This document shows, piece by piece, positions 23,211-33,941 of a stretch of 64,000 nt of DNA; the first letter of the stretch is position 1, and each line of letters begins with the position of its first letter. The DNA is from Symsagittifera roscoffensis (taxonomy: Eukaryota > Xenacoelomorpha > Acoela > Convolutidae). Location: positions 43,662,688-43,726,687 of the forward strand of contig NC_087069.1 of the NCBI RefSeq assembly GCF_963678635.1. Direction: 5' to 3'. A model generated the notes under the pieces. It ran no database searches, was not told where the DNA came from, and saw only the letters and a list, made by a program, of their open reading frames with translations. Position numbers and translations under genes: made by a program.

Positions 23211-23556
23211 GGGGTTATAAGTCGAGTTCCTCGATAGTTGAAAGAAACAAATTAGAGTAAACCGAACGACCAAAAATAGATGTCCAGCAGATCTCGGGCA
23301 AATTGAAGTCACCCATGAGTGTGTATGAGCATGTTAAAGATGCTAATTCAGTATTTAAATAGGGAATGCATTCAACTAGAGAATCGATAGGTATACTGTA
23401 TGCAGATGTATCAGAGGGAATGTAAACAAAAAGAAAGACATGATTACGATATACGGAATAAATTGATAAACCACAGATAGTTTCTGGCAAAGCTGTTCTT
23501 AGGGGCGATGAGAACCCCTCCGTGGTTTCCACAAGCACGATCAGCCCGAGCAATAA
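23211..23556 (-). pseudogene. LINE endonuclease fragment, duplicated copy A
   Basis: Encodes SIYSVYRNHVFLFVYIP, then TLMGDFNLPEICW, the conserved GDFN box of AP-type LINE endonucleases, and ends near the LSTIEELDL block. It is a near copy of 25250-25618, including the junction with giant-element LTR sequence at its upstream end, so the two arose by duplication. No complete endonuclease remains. Confidence 0.75.
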
Positions 23557-23904
23557 TGTGCCAGTCGGTCATATTTGGAAGTTTGATCTTGAGCAACACA
23601 AGGAACATGATTTTGGGGTGAAATGAAATTTTTCAAAAGTTCGAATTGGCATGTCATGCTCAAGTTTCTCGCGACATCTGAATATGCAAAAATAATAACA
23701 TCAGAAGAACCGATTTAGAATCGCGGGAAAGTGGTCAAAAAAAGCAGCGGGAAATTGCTATTCGCAATTTCCAGACATAAAAATACACGAGAGTAGAGCT
23801 GTCTTGTTTGAAACAGAAGGCAGAGTGATTACGAACAACGAAAAAACGAATTAGAAGTGGACCAGAGTGAACATTCGGTGGAAAGGTAGACAATCGAAGT
23901 CTCC
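23557..23904 (+). repeat. Giant-element LTR fragment (duplicated junction)
   Basis: Starts TGTGCCAGTCGGTCATATTT like the LTR at 25619 and matches its first 350 or so bases, then stops abruptly at CTCC and runs into LINE RT sequence. It shares the same LINE/LTR boundary as 25618/25619, showing that a piece spanning that boundary was copied. Confidence 0.8.
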
Positions 23905-24480
23905 AAGGCGAGGGAGTGGAGTGCGAAACCTATCGAAGAAGATGTATTTTCAACCATTACAATTTGAGTGCGATCACTCAGATACGAAGAGAAAAGCTAA
24001 GAAACGCGTAATCAAACCCAAACTTAACCAGTTTGCTTAGTAGAATATGATGGGGTATCAAAAGCTTTGCAAAAATCGATGTATACTGAATGACTTTCAA
24101 GATTCGTCTCATTTTTTGAAAAATTTTTGTCAAGATATTCAAGAAATTGGGTAATGGTTGATCGCTTGGTCATGAAACCATGCTGAACGGAAGTAATGTT
24201 TGGTCTCACTTGCGGATATATAAAAATAAAAATCATTCTCTCCAGAATAAGCGATAATTGAGGTAAGATGCTGATAGGGAGGTAATTTTCAACATTTTCT
24301 GGATTGTTAGTTTTTAAGATGGGTGTTATGTAAGCACATTTCCAAAATTTAGACCATTTTTGGGTATTTGAGACCTTAACAAAAAGCTGAACGACAAGTG
24401 GCGCGATAAGATTGCTGCAGTTGCCAAGAACTAAAAGTTGGAAGGTTGTCATTGGTTAAATATGTAGTTGAAGCTGACGC
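23905..24480 (-). pseudogene. LINE reverse transcriptase N-terminal half
   Basis: Minus-strand frames give the RT start pattern WKCAYITPILKTNNPENVEN then YLPISILPQLSLILE, an HGF block, SVYIDFCKAFDTP (block A with the first catalytic aspartate). After a frameshift they give LVKFGFDYAF and a SYLSDRTQIV block near 23950. This is typical of CR1/Jockey-like LINEs. The part carrying the active-site YxDD is missing because the sequence runs into the LTR fragment at 23904. Confidence 0.8.
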
Positions 24481-24926
24481 AAGTGACGTTTCAACTTGAA
24501 AAACACTTATTTGAAGCACGTTTAACTAAATTGAAGGGTTGTCATGTGCATATAGAGCAGAATTCCATCTTGGTAGCAACACAGAACAGAAGTAATCATT
24601 CATAAGATTGGCTATTTCCGAATAAATGGTAGCTTTTTTGTGTTTCTACTGCATTTGATTTAGTAGTCGTGTTCTAGTAAATGAGCGCAGATATTTAAAT
24701 CTTTCGCCAGTCGAATTTGAAGATAACAATTCAAATAAGCATGTTTTATTGAGTTCAATTGATTGATCAATATCGTATTGCAATGAGACAGACGTAGATT
24801 GTTATTATTAAGTCTTGAAGCCGTTCGGTGTTTGTTAAGAAGATGAGCAGCGTGGGATGAATATAAATAAGGAGGTTGTTGCCGCCTTTTGGTCTTTTTA
24901 CAACACGCAGAGTTTTTTACTGCCAT
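24481..24926 (-). pseudogene. LINE linker between endonuclease and RT
   Basis: The frame 24926-24660 (basic, with KKTKRRQQPPYLYSSHAAHL) sits where LINE ORF2 proteins have the linker between endonuclease and RT, and its composition fits. The rest of this stretch is broken. Confidence 0.55.
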
Positions 24927-25049
24927 AATTTCAGAATACCAGTCAAGTACATAATCTTCGATACTTAATGAGCCAAAACTCGAGTTTTGAGTAGAAATAA
25001 GATTAACAAAGCATGGGCTGATAATTTCATTGAAAACTGATCAAGAGAA

Positions 25050-25618
25050 TCAGGCTTTCGGAAATTGAGAGCTTAAATTTTGCCCAGAGGTGCTCAGTGT
25101 TAATTTTGGTATTGTAAAGAAAGCAAACACGAGAAAGTGGTCTGAATACAATTTATTTTCAAGGAAAACTGTTAATATTTCAGTATGGAATGGAAATATC
25201 AGGTCCTGGGTGTTACCGGATCGATGAGTTGGTTCATAAACAAGGGGTAATAAGTCGAGTTCCAAGATAGTTGAAAGAAACAAATTAGAGTAAACCGAAC
25301 GACCAGAAATAGATGTCCAGCAGAACTCGGGCAAATTGAAATCACCCATGAGTGTGTATGAGGAAGATAAAGATGCTAATTCAGTATTTAAATAACAAAT
25401 GCATTCAACTAGAGAATTGATAGGTATTATGTATGCATACGTATCAGGGGGAATGTAAACAAGAAGAAAGACATGATTACGATATACGGAATAAATTGAT
25501 AAACCAATGCAATAGTCTGCATTGTAAGAAAGAATAGAGTAGTTTCTTAGAAAGCTGTTCTTAAGGGCGATGAGAACCCATCCGTGGTTTCCACAAGCAC
25601 GACCAGCCCGAGCAATAA
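25050..25618 (-). pseudogene. LINE endonuclease, C-terminal part, copy B
   Basis: Encodes RAGRACGNHGWVLIALKNSF (the block that usually reads R-R-GGGVLI), SVYRNHVFLLVYIPPDT, TLMGDFNLPEFCW and THRSGNTQDLIF followed by a block ending near SDHFLVF. These are the ordered motifs of an AP-type LINE endonuclease (family pattern GDFN...T...LDLV...SDH). The frame upstream of 25618 is interrupted by the giant element's 5' LTR; the missing N-terminal part is found at the other side of that element, near 47812-48000. Confidence 0.85.
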
Positions 25619-26521
25619 TGTGCCAGTCGGTCATATTTGGAAGTTTGACCTTGAGCAACACAAGGAAGATGATTTTGGGGTGAAATGAAATTTTTCAAAA
25701 GTTCGAATTGGACATGTCATGCTCAAGTTTCTCGCGACAACTGAATATGCAAAAAAAGTAACATCAGAAGAACCAATTTACAATCGCGGGAAAGTGGTCA
25801 AAAAAAGCAGCGGGAAATTGCTATTTGCATTTTCCAGACATAGAAATACAAGAGAGTAGAGCTGTCTTGTTTGAAACAGAAGGCAGAGTGATTACAACAA
25901 CCTAAAAACGAATTAGAAGTGGACCAGAGTGAACATTCGGTGGAAAGGTAGACAATCGAAGTCTCCCAATGGCCCAGCCCCAAAAACTTATTTTTCAAGT
26001 TGAAGCTCATTTCTCAAGCTGGGTTTTGTTAATCCAAAACTCCTCGAGTAAAAACTTAATTCCTTAGTTATTCTGGAGTTATTTATTGATTTAGTTACAC
26101 AAATTCTAGAGTGCGCCGGCATGTGAGTACCCAATTTAAATTTCTTGAGTGTGTTTTATAGTAATATGTTGAGGTAAGGCGAGTTTTAGGTTGATCCATC
26201 TGAAATGGATCAAAGTTCCACTGTCTAACAAAAAGTAACTATACGGATTGTTCCGACCCTGTTCTTAACAGCGTTCGCGTGTTTTCGGTATTTTGAGAAC
26301 TAATTATGGGGACGTTCTTAATTTCTAGAGTGGGGAGGTATTTTGGTGGTGGCCTTTAAGCTGTAACAAAGGTTTTAGTCTCATGTCGCAAGTGAACCGA
26401 ATTGGCTCCGACCGTTTGAGGTAGAAAAACACAAGAGATAGTGTCCCTGACTCTTGAGCCAATAGTTATAGGGCCTATTTTTCTTTAGCCTTTTATGTGA
26501 CTTCAGTATGTGACTGTTACA
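25619..26521 (+). repeat. 5' LTR of giant element copy 1
   Basis: 903 bp beginning TGTGCCAGTCGGTC and ending GTGACTGTTACA. It aligns along its length with 46960-47811 and, in reverse complement, with 49434-50324. The start is fixed by the LINE boundary and by the same TG in the other copies, just after a purine-rich CGGGGAG in the 3' copies. Confidence 0.9.
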
Positions 26522-26531
26522 TAGTGTTTTA

Positions 26532-26549
26532 TGGCGCTCCTGGGTGATC
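26532..26549 (+). other. Primer binding site of giant element copy 1
   Basis: TGGCGCTCCTGGGTGATC begins 10 bases after the LTR end. The leading TGG would pair with a tRNA CCA end. I cannot say which tRNA. Confidence 0.65.
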
Positions 26550-27017
26550 TTACGACATCAAGACTACGGGATCAAACCCACTTGACACTGCTCCGGGCTA
26601 CATACCCATTCTAGAATACCGGTGGTACGGTTCAGCGGGAATGTGTAAGCCTTCCGGTTGTACCGTAATAGCTTTTCAAGAAAACTTGAGAAAATTTCCT
26701 GGTACGCTCTCCGAATGAGGCCTAGCAAACCGAGTAGGGGGGGGGGGTAACTAGGGGGACAAAAAAAAACGAGTATAAGATAAAAAGCAAAACAAAAAAC
26801 CAAAAAAGAATAGAAAAAGGAACAAAAAACCATGAAACATAAAAAGGACAGTGGCTTTGACTTCTAGACTGGGTGGATCAAACCTTTATTTTATTTAAAA
26901 TAGTATACCCATACTGTTTTTCAATAAGGCCGTTCGTTTCGATCAAATTAGCAACTTTATACAGGTGCCCAATTGTGGGGCGTTGTTAGGGGTTTTCAGG
27001 TAGCTTGCAACTTCACC

Positions 27018-27320
27018 AGACCACTAGGAGACTTGACTGGAACAGGTGACCAGCCAGGTGGGGAAGTGGTTCTCAGGAAGGGGACCCGAGAAGTGCTGGA
27101 AACGCCAAAGAGACACCCAGCACGGAACAAACAGAGAAGGGCACACAGGGGTGTTCTGTTTGGTCAATTGACGGACCACTAGGAGACTTGACTGGAACAG
27201 GTGACCAGCCAAGTGGGAAAGTGGTGCTGGAGAGTGGTGCTGGACACGCCAAGGAGACAACCAGCACGGAACCAGAACAAACAGAGAAGGACTCACTGAG
27301 GTGTTCTGTTTGGTCAATCG
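27018..27320 (+). repeat. Direct repeat in the leader
   Basis: About 150 bp starting ACCACTAGGAGACTTGACTG are present twice, at about 27020 and 27175, with small differences. Each ends in the word GTTCTGTTTGGTCAAT. Confidence 0.85.
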
Positions 27321-28129
27321 GGTATCGCTAGAATCCACATTACCTTATAGGAAATAAGTGTAAAATTGGACAAGCGGATACCCACTGTTTTGAGGATACG
27401 TTTTTACTTCAGCAGAGCTTGGAAACAGGTTCTACGGTTTTCTCTCAAGAAGTTTAGCACCCATTGCACTTAAGGTAAATTTCAGGGGGGCTAAATAGGG
27501 GGGAGGTTAGAAGGGGGGCTGGTTAGGTTAGAGGTTGGCTGTTGCAAACTCTAAAAAGGGGGAAACATTATAGTAACTATAACCGATATCATCGATTATA
27601 ATTACATTAGTAGTGCCAGAGTCTGGAAAGTCTCATCTCTAGACCCAGAACAAGAATTGCAACGCGAGGATATCCAAATTTAAGATCGGACTAAGGTAGG
27701 TGACCTTGTAGGATTGGGTGGGGGATCGAAAATAAAAAGTGTTTAAAACCCGGAAGGAGAATACCCCATAAGATCATTGGTTGGGGGGAAGAAAACGCGT
27801 GATAATCAAGTTCCAACATTTTTTTTTACAAACGGACGACATTGGTCACCTTTGAATTTTAGGTAGGTTCATCCTTTTGTTTTTCCTTGAATTTTTATCG
27901 CTTAAATTTTTTTGGGACTAATTTTATTGGTTTTTGAAGAACAGGTGATCACCAGACACTTGCTAACAAGTCGCATTTCGACTTGCATTGGATTAGTAAA
28001 GGGAGGTAATTATAAGGGGGCCATTAGGTAAAAATTTTGATCAGTAAGATTGGGTTTTGGGGAATTTTTAACACTAGGACTCAAGTGGTGGTAACGGGGA
28101 TAGTGATCTAAGTGTCCCAAAACCGAAGA

Positions 28130-28545
28130 AAAAGAGATCCGACTGTCCCAACACTGGAACGAAGAGGTCTGGGGACAGTACGAGGAGTCTTAATACTTGA
28201 GCAGGCAATCTTGGGACAGTGCGGAGTGTCGCAACACTTGAGTTAAAGGGTCCTGGGACAGTACGAAGATCCCAACACTTGAGTGGAAGGGTCCTGGGAC
28301 AGAACGAAGTGTCCCAACACTAGGAAGAAGGGGCTTGGGACAGGGTGAAGTGTCCCAACGCTTGGGTATAAGGTCTTGGGACACTGCGAAGTGTCCCAAC
28401 ACTAGGACAGAGGGTCCTGGGACAGTGTAAATTGTACCAACACTTGAACGAAAGGTCTGGGGACAGTGTGTAGCGTCCCGATACTACAACAAAGGGGTTT
28501 TAGCGCAGGGCGAGGTGTACCAATACTTGAGTAAAAAGCACCAGG
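28130..28545 (+). repeat. 41-bp-period tandem array of potential hairpins
   Basis: GGGACA-N8-TGTCCC-like units begin at about 28172, 28213, 28255, 28296, 28337, 28378, 28419 and 28459, a period of 41 bp. The arms are mostly complementary (for example GGGACAGAACGAAGTGTCCC) while loop and spacer vary. Spacers often carry CAACACTTGAG. A partial unit precedes the first and a degraded one follows the last. Confidence 0.85.
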
Positions 28546-28766
28546 AACCTGTCAGAGCAAACAAAGTAGCTTAAGATTAAGACTCGAGTAAATTTATTTT
28601 TTTATTAATTAAGAGAATTGAGAAAATTTTTTAGACTTCAAACTTTAGATTAGGCGAAGTAGGGTACCGATAGAAGATAAGAGAGTTTAGGAATCAAAGA
28701 AAAATCACAGCTCGTCGCAGCCGAGAACAACATTGTCGGATCCAAAATTAATGAAAAAACTTTTTT

Positions 28767-28769
28767 CAG
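28767..28769 (+). promoter_or_regulatory. Splice-acceptor-like site before gag
   Basis: CTTTTTTCAG ends six bases before the gag ATG (28775). A similar site precedes ORF2. It could be a cis or spliced-leader acceptor. Confidence 0.35.
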
Positions 28770-28774
28770 TGGAC

Positions 28775-30358
28775 ATGGTCAACACAAGAAGCGTAAAAGA
28801 GAACAAGACGAAAGAAAGCGCCGTGGAAGGACCGACTGCACCTACTATAAAAATTGATCTCGAGACACCAGATCAAAGTGTTGACGAGGTGCAAAAGAAA
28901 ACGACGGAATCAACACCAATGCCAAATGTAGAAGAACAAGAGAAAAGACGATTGAATTTTACTTATTGATACTGTAGACGACACAACGAGTAACACGCGG
29001 GAAACGATAAAAGAGGATTCTCAAGCAAAAAAAACGTCGTTCACAGAGAGGATTGCACCGATGATCGGAATGAAACCAAGAGAGAAAGAGGAGGTGGTAC
29101 AAACGACCGAGAAAAGCAAAACATTTGGAACAGTTTCTGCAGTAACAACAGAGGCCAAACATGACGACGAACATGTCAAAAAAGGGGCAACAGCGAACCA
29201 TGAAAAAACAACTTCTCTTGAACTGGGCGACTTGATGGCAAAGTTGGAGCAAATCGATAAAAAATTGAGGTGCAGCGAAGAAGATCGACAAATGCTGAAA
29301 AAGGAGATACAATACAATAAAAACGAGAATCTGGACAATTGCTTCAACCTGGCAAGGGCAACAGAAGAAAAAATACAGCAGATGTCACAAAAGGTGGAAG
29401 CTACTGACAAAGAGCATAAGAAACATATCCAGAAGGACATGCAGTAAATGAAACAACTGTATGAAACTGTAAACGAAAAGTTGTGGAACCTAGAGACGAG
29501 AATGGAAACACGGAGCAGAGACCAAGCAGAAAGTTCATGCGCTATACAGTCCAAACTGGATGCTCTCTTGAGAAACTCTACAGCGCAAGAGAAGCTGGTA
29601 ACGGATAGACCACAAGGCACCAGAGTTGACTTCATAGAACCGCAACGGAATAAACGGGAGTCCACACCGTTACCGCGGATCGCAGCGAGCACCGGGGCAG
29701 GGTGTCAAAAACCATCAAGAAAAGTGGAAGATCAAACACTACGAATGCACCAGAGGTCTCAAGCACGAACATAAGCATAGCCCCGGACCCCATGACATGG
29801 GCAAGCCCCTGGTAGATGATGAACAGGACACTGGAAGCGTTAGCGACCAGGAACACTGACTCGAATGATAGAGGAGGTGGTAAATCCAGAAAGACCTTCA
29901 AGAAACCCAAAGAGTTCAAAGACGACTCGGATGGATGCATTGACACATGGGTGGAAGTAATGAGACTACACTCAGAACAAGACAAATTGAATAACGAGAG
30001 GCAGGCTTGCACATCAATACTAAGCAATCTAGAGGGCACAGCGTTGAAATGCGTAGTGGCGAAGAAGGAGGAGGAACGTGATACGGCGGACAAGATATTC
30101 GAAATACTGTTGAATCGATTCGGATCAGGGATGAAGGGCCACCAAGCGATGATGATAATTTGAAAGAAGAAGACAGAGGGACGACGAGTCAATCGATAGG
30201 TTTCTGGATGATCTTGAGAGCCTGAGAAGAAGGAGTGATCCGGAAGAATCGACAAACAGGAGAAATTTCAGAATCGCTTCGAAGTTCATCGACGGGGTAA
30301 AGAGTGACGACTTGAGAACGATGTTGGCAACATATTATATTTTCGAAAGATAATGCAC
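28775..30358 (+). pseudogene. gag (matrix/capsid-like part) of giant element copy 1
   Basis: Starts at ATG 28775 (MVNTRSVKENK). A lysine/glutamate-rich N-terminus and a coiled-coil stretch (KLEQIDKKLRCSEEDRQML, then VNEKLWNLETRMETR) lead into a capsid-like block near 29900-30350 (KEFKDDSDGCIDTWVEVMRL and LEGTALKCVVAKKEE), which has the pattern of Ty3/gypsy Gag. Broken in this copy: frame changes near 28960-29060, a stop at 29445-29447, and shifts near 29775-29815 and 30160. The protein would coat the RNA and form the particle. Confidence 0.75.
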
Positions 30359-31005
30359 CAACCCCGGTAGAGATGAGACAAAAGTCGAGGGAGTACATGT
30401 TGATGAAACCAAAAAAGTATTCGTATTCGGATGGCAGAAATATGCAAAATGGAGGCCAGCAGCAAAGGTCGTCATGGTACAAGCCGAGAGATGATATGGA
30501 TAAACGGAGGTCATGCGCAAATTGCGGATCAGCGGATCACCATGTGGCGGATTGCACGACATATAAACAAGGCATGAAAAATTTGGGATACGCACCGGAT
30601 GAGGAAGACATGAGCCGAACGGAGGAACACGAGTTTTATAGTGGCTTAATCATCAAAATAGGCGCGAGGTGTTTTTTCTGTAACCAAGAGGGCCATTTTA
30701 GGATAGACTGTCCGTTATTTTGGGAGGCTGCGAAGAATCAAAATCATCCCAAACATAATTTAGCGCTGGCTGCGGTGCAGAATACAAGGAACAGACAAGC
30801 CGAAAACGATTTGAAGAACACAGAGGCAGCGAGCGGGGAATTACCAACAAAGACGGTGAAAGCGGTAACGCAAGTCAGAAGTGCAATGGAGGCCGAGGAA
30901 GGGAACTCACTGGAGATTAACTACGAGAAGGCTGCCGCAGAAGCGATCAACAAAGTAAAGCAAGACTTGGCTACGAAAGAAATCGAGCAACGACTGAGGC
31001 AGTAG
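30359..31005 (+). pseudogene. gag nucleocapsid region with two CCHC knuckles
   Basis: Contains CANCGSADHHVADC (about 30519-30560) and CFFCNQEGHFRIDC (about 30669-30710), both with the C-x2-C-x4-H-x4-C spacing of retroelement nucleocapsids. About 35 residues separate the two knuckles. A Lys/Glu/Ala-rich coiled-coil-like tail follows (EKAAAEAINKVKQDLATKEI) to a stop at 31003-31005. Expected to bind and package RNA. Confidence 0.85.
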
Positions 31006-31020
31006 ATAGAGAAGCAGAAA

Positions 31021-31920
31021 ATGAATGAGACACTCTGCAGAACGATCCCAGTGCAGGAGGCCACAGAAAATGCAACAAACGGTGGTAGTTGCAACCCTCT
31101 AAAGATGGTGACGGGAATACTATTTGGCAAAACGAAAATTGGAGCGAGGATAATGTCGATAACCACCGTGGGCTGTCACGAAGTAACAAGAATTCTGAGT
31201 GAACCGAGTGATCAGACGATAATGCACATCGATGTGTACACAGATTACTTGAGTACAGTAAGCCCACAAACAATTTCTAGAGCTGTAACCGCACTACTCA
31301 CGAGGGGTAGCAGCAAATCAGTTCGCGTCGACAATAGGTACACTTAAGCATATGGTCCACATGAGGTGATGCTAAACATAGATGGGACAAACATCTACAC
31401 GAAGACAATGATAACATATGATGAAGATCTAGCCGGACAAATCTACATGGGTAGAGAAGAACTAAAAGTGAGATCGATTGGACACTGTGCCAGGTTGGAA
31501 GAAGACGTGATGCATATAGGGACGGAAGCAGACGTGTCTGGGCATGTTCTAGACATAAGCGGAAAGAAGACTCAATTACGTGGGTTATTGGACACAGGAG
31601 CAGTCTTGAGCGTCATACCAATCGAAACGTGGAACAGAATGGGCTTCAACAGAGATGACTTGATAGATTCGAGAATACGGCTGTCGGCAGCAAACAAGGG
31701 GGCGCTGCGGATACTAGGCAGAACACCAATAATAGCTCTAATCTTGGGGGAACGCAATTTGTGGATGAGCTTCTTCGTGGTGGAGAATCTAGATGAGTCT
31801 GAACAATTCATTTTAGGCAGAGACTTCATCAGGAATTTCGATGTTACAATAGATCTAAGCAATGCGATGTTCAGGATTCGGAAGCCGGAAAGGAAGTACG
31901 TAATTAAACCGGTAAATTAA
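31021..31920 (+). pseudogene. Retropepsin-like aspartic protease region
   Basis: The segment LLDTGAVLSVIPIETW at about 31585-31630 carries the catalytic DTG-type triad (codons 31591-31599), and FILGRDFI near 31810 is the matching ILG block near the C-terminus of retropepsins. A stop splits it at 31345-31347. It matures Gag and Pol. The size from the DTG to the ILG block (about 75 residues) is normal. Confidence 0.88.
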
Positions 31921-32272
31921 TAATGGCGAATGAGAATAAAGCACCGGTATTCTTGAGTAGGAGGGTAAGGCTGAAGGCGAACGAAGCGGCAATGGTAAGC
32001 TTGCGAATGAAAAATTACAATGAACTAAGTGACAACAAGCAAGTATGCATAGTCCCAAATCCTAATAGTCAAAGTGCTGCTATTTTAGGAAGATCCTTCT
32101 CGATAACCAAGAGTGGCCTCTGCGTCAGTGTCTTGTTGAATACTCTTGAGATACCCATCACAATCCAGAGGGGAAGGGAATTGGGATACGCTCTACCTGT
32201 GAAAACTCGATATAAAATGGTTGAAAATGTTTTAAAAATGTAGTTCTTGATTGTCCTAATCACTGTGACAAA
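31921..32272 (+). pseudogene. Protease-RT connector of giant element copy 1
   Basis: An open frame 31923-32243 (about 106 codons) includes KANEAAMVSLRMKN and ITIQRGRELGYA, like the conserved beta-rich segment between protease and RT in many gypsy elements (pattern: natural, strong-end, I-xx-G-xx-I). It ends at a TAG before the RT frame. Confidence 0.6.
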
Positions 32273-32281
32273 ATTTATATC

Positions 32282-33687
32282 TTGAGAAGATTGAATAAAA
32301 TAAGATATTCATCAGGTCTTGTGAAATCGCTTAAGTCAGAGACAGACGATGGACTTTCGAGCTGTTCGCATTTTCCGGAAAGACCCACACTAGAGGAATT
32401 GGGAAGGGATAAATCGGTTTTACCAGAATTAGAGCACTTGAGGGGCAAGGTGACGGACGAACAGATGGAAGCCATCAAGGACGTATTAGATCGGAACAAG
32501 GATGTTTTTTCGAAACATAAAGCAGACATCGGATGTTGTAACTTTGTGGAACACGAAATAGAGCTTGAAGAATCGGCGGTACCACACAGGGAGGGGGCGA
32601 GGCGCATGACCCCTACCAAATCGGATGCATCTAGAAAGGAAATTGAAACCCTACTAGAGTATGATATGATAGAACCATTCAAGTCACCGTGGGCGTGTGG
32701 AGTAGTGATGGCTAAGAAGAAAGGCGACCAACTAAGGTTTTTTTGTGACTTTCGATTTCTGAACTCCGTCACGGTGAAGGATGCCTATCACATACCTAGG
32801 ATTGATCAGAGCCTCTCAAAATTAGGGGACGCAAAATTTTTTACAACTCTTGATTTAGGTTCGGCTTTTTGGCAGGTCCATCAAGGAAGCAGGACAGGGA
32901 CAAAACAGGGTTTGCTTGCGAGCTACGGCTGTTTCAATGGAAGGGGATGCCCTTTGGCCTTTGCAACGCCACGGCTACGTTTCAACGATTGATGGCACAC
33001 GCATTGAAAAATGTAACGAAGAAATATGGCAACCTGGTGATGTGCTACGTGGACCACATCGAGCGACTAGATGAAGTGTTCGCTTGCATGAAAAGAGCAG
33101 GTCTAAAATGCAAGCCATCAAAGAGCGAGATACTCAAGGACTCAATTAAGTACCTGGGGAGGATGGTGGATAAACATGGCATCAGACCAGACCCAGACGC
33201 AGTAGAAGCGATGCTGACTTTGAAATCACCGAAAACGGAACATCAACTGATGAGCTTCTTGGGTCTCGCAAACTATTACAGGGAATTTATTGAGGGCTAT
33301 GCGGACAAAGTGTACCCGATGCAACAGCTCATGAGGCACAAGGGCAAAAAGTTCATGTGGAACAACGCAGCGGAAGAATCAATCCAGAGGATAAAAAAGG
33401 AGTTGTGTGAAGCACCTGTGCTAGGTATGCCGACGGAGAAAAGGATGTACGTGCTGGATACGTATGCGTCAGTGGTAGCGATCTCGGACATACTCCATCA
33501 AGAGCAGGAATGGAACGGGAAGACAGTCTTGAGACCGATAGCATACGGGAGCAAAGTCTTGAGTGATACAGAAATCAATTACGGCGCGCCGGAGGCAGAG
33601 ATGCTTGCGGTAGTCACCTTTGTTGAGAAATACAGGGCGTACCTAGGTAACGAGCCATTCAAGTTACGGGTCTACATAGAGCACTAA
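32282..33687 (+). pseudogene. Reverse transcriptase and start of RNase H
   Basis: RT blocks in order: LLEYDMIEPFKSPWACGVV, FFCDFRFLNSVTVKDAYHIP, TTLDLGSAFWQV (first catalytic Asp codon 32852-32854), then a frameshift near 32890, GMPFGLCNATATFQRLM and the active-site box. The box reads CYVDHIERLDEVF: the second Asp of YVDD and about ten following residues usual for the family are deleted (33046-33057). RNase H begins near 33446, and its first catalytic Asp (TDAS in the sister copy) is Tyr here (codon TAT 33463-33465). This copy cannot encode an active polymerase or RNase H. Confidence 0.9.
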
Positions 33688-33692
33688 GCTGG

Positions 33693-33941
33693 TTGAAAAC
33701 GTACTCAATGGATCAGAACTACATAGGGAGATGGATAGTTCACTTGGATGGCTACAGCATGATCATCGAACACAGAACAAGGGACAAACATCAAAATGCC
33801 CATAGCTTGAGTAAGAAGACGGAATTCTACGAAAGGCAGGAACAAAGTGAGGCGGACAAACCAGAAATCACAGATCGCTTCTCTTTTATGGACAAAGAAA
33901 CATTTGACAGCCTACCACTCACGAGATGGCTCGACAAGTAG
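33693..33941 (+). pseudogene. End of RNase H domain
   Basis: After a frameshift between 33687 and 33693 the frame continues with YIGRWIVHLDGYSMIIEHR and DKHQNAHSLSK, the usual C-terminal RNase H blocks (families read G..N..AD.LSR; here an Asp is His). It ends at TAG 33939-33941. Confidence 0.85.

Larger units (their letters stand above)
26522..28774 (+). other. Leader of giant element copy 1, no gene
   Basis: 2.2 kb with no supported gene. It holds an approximately 155-bp direct repeat (about 27018-27320), C/G-rich runs (26735, 27485-27530), good donor-like sites such as AAG/GTAGGTG near 27693, the hairpin array at 28130-28545, and an acceptor-like CTTTTTTCAG ending at 28769 just before the first gag ATG. 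Confidence 0.65.

Noticed and set aside
26564..26833. Minus-strand open frame in the leader
   Set aside because: Composed of Phe/Leu/Tyr runs from an A-rich sense strand; no domain and wrong strand for the element.
28130..28545. CRISPR-like array
   Set aside because: Units are 41-bp tandem repeats with diverging hairpin arms in a eukaryotic retroelement leader, without unique spacers or associated genes.
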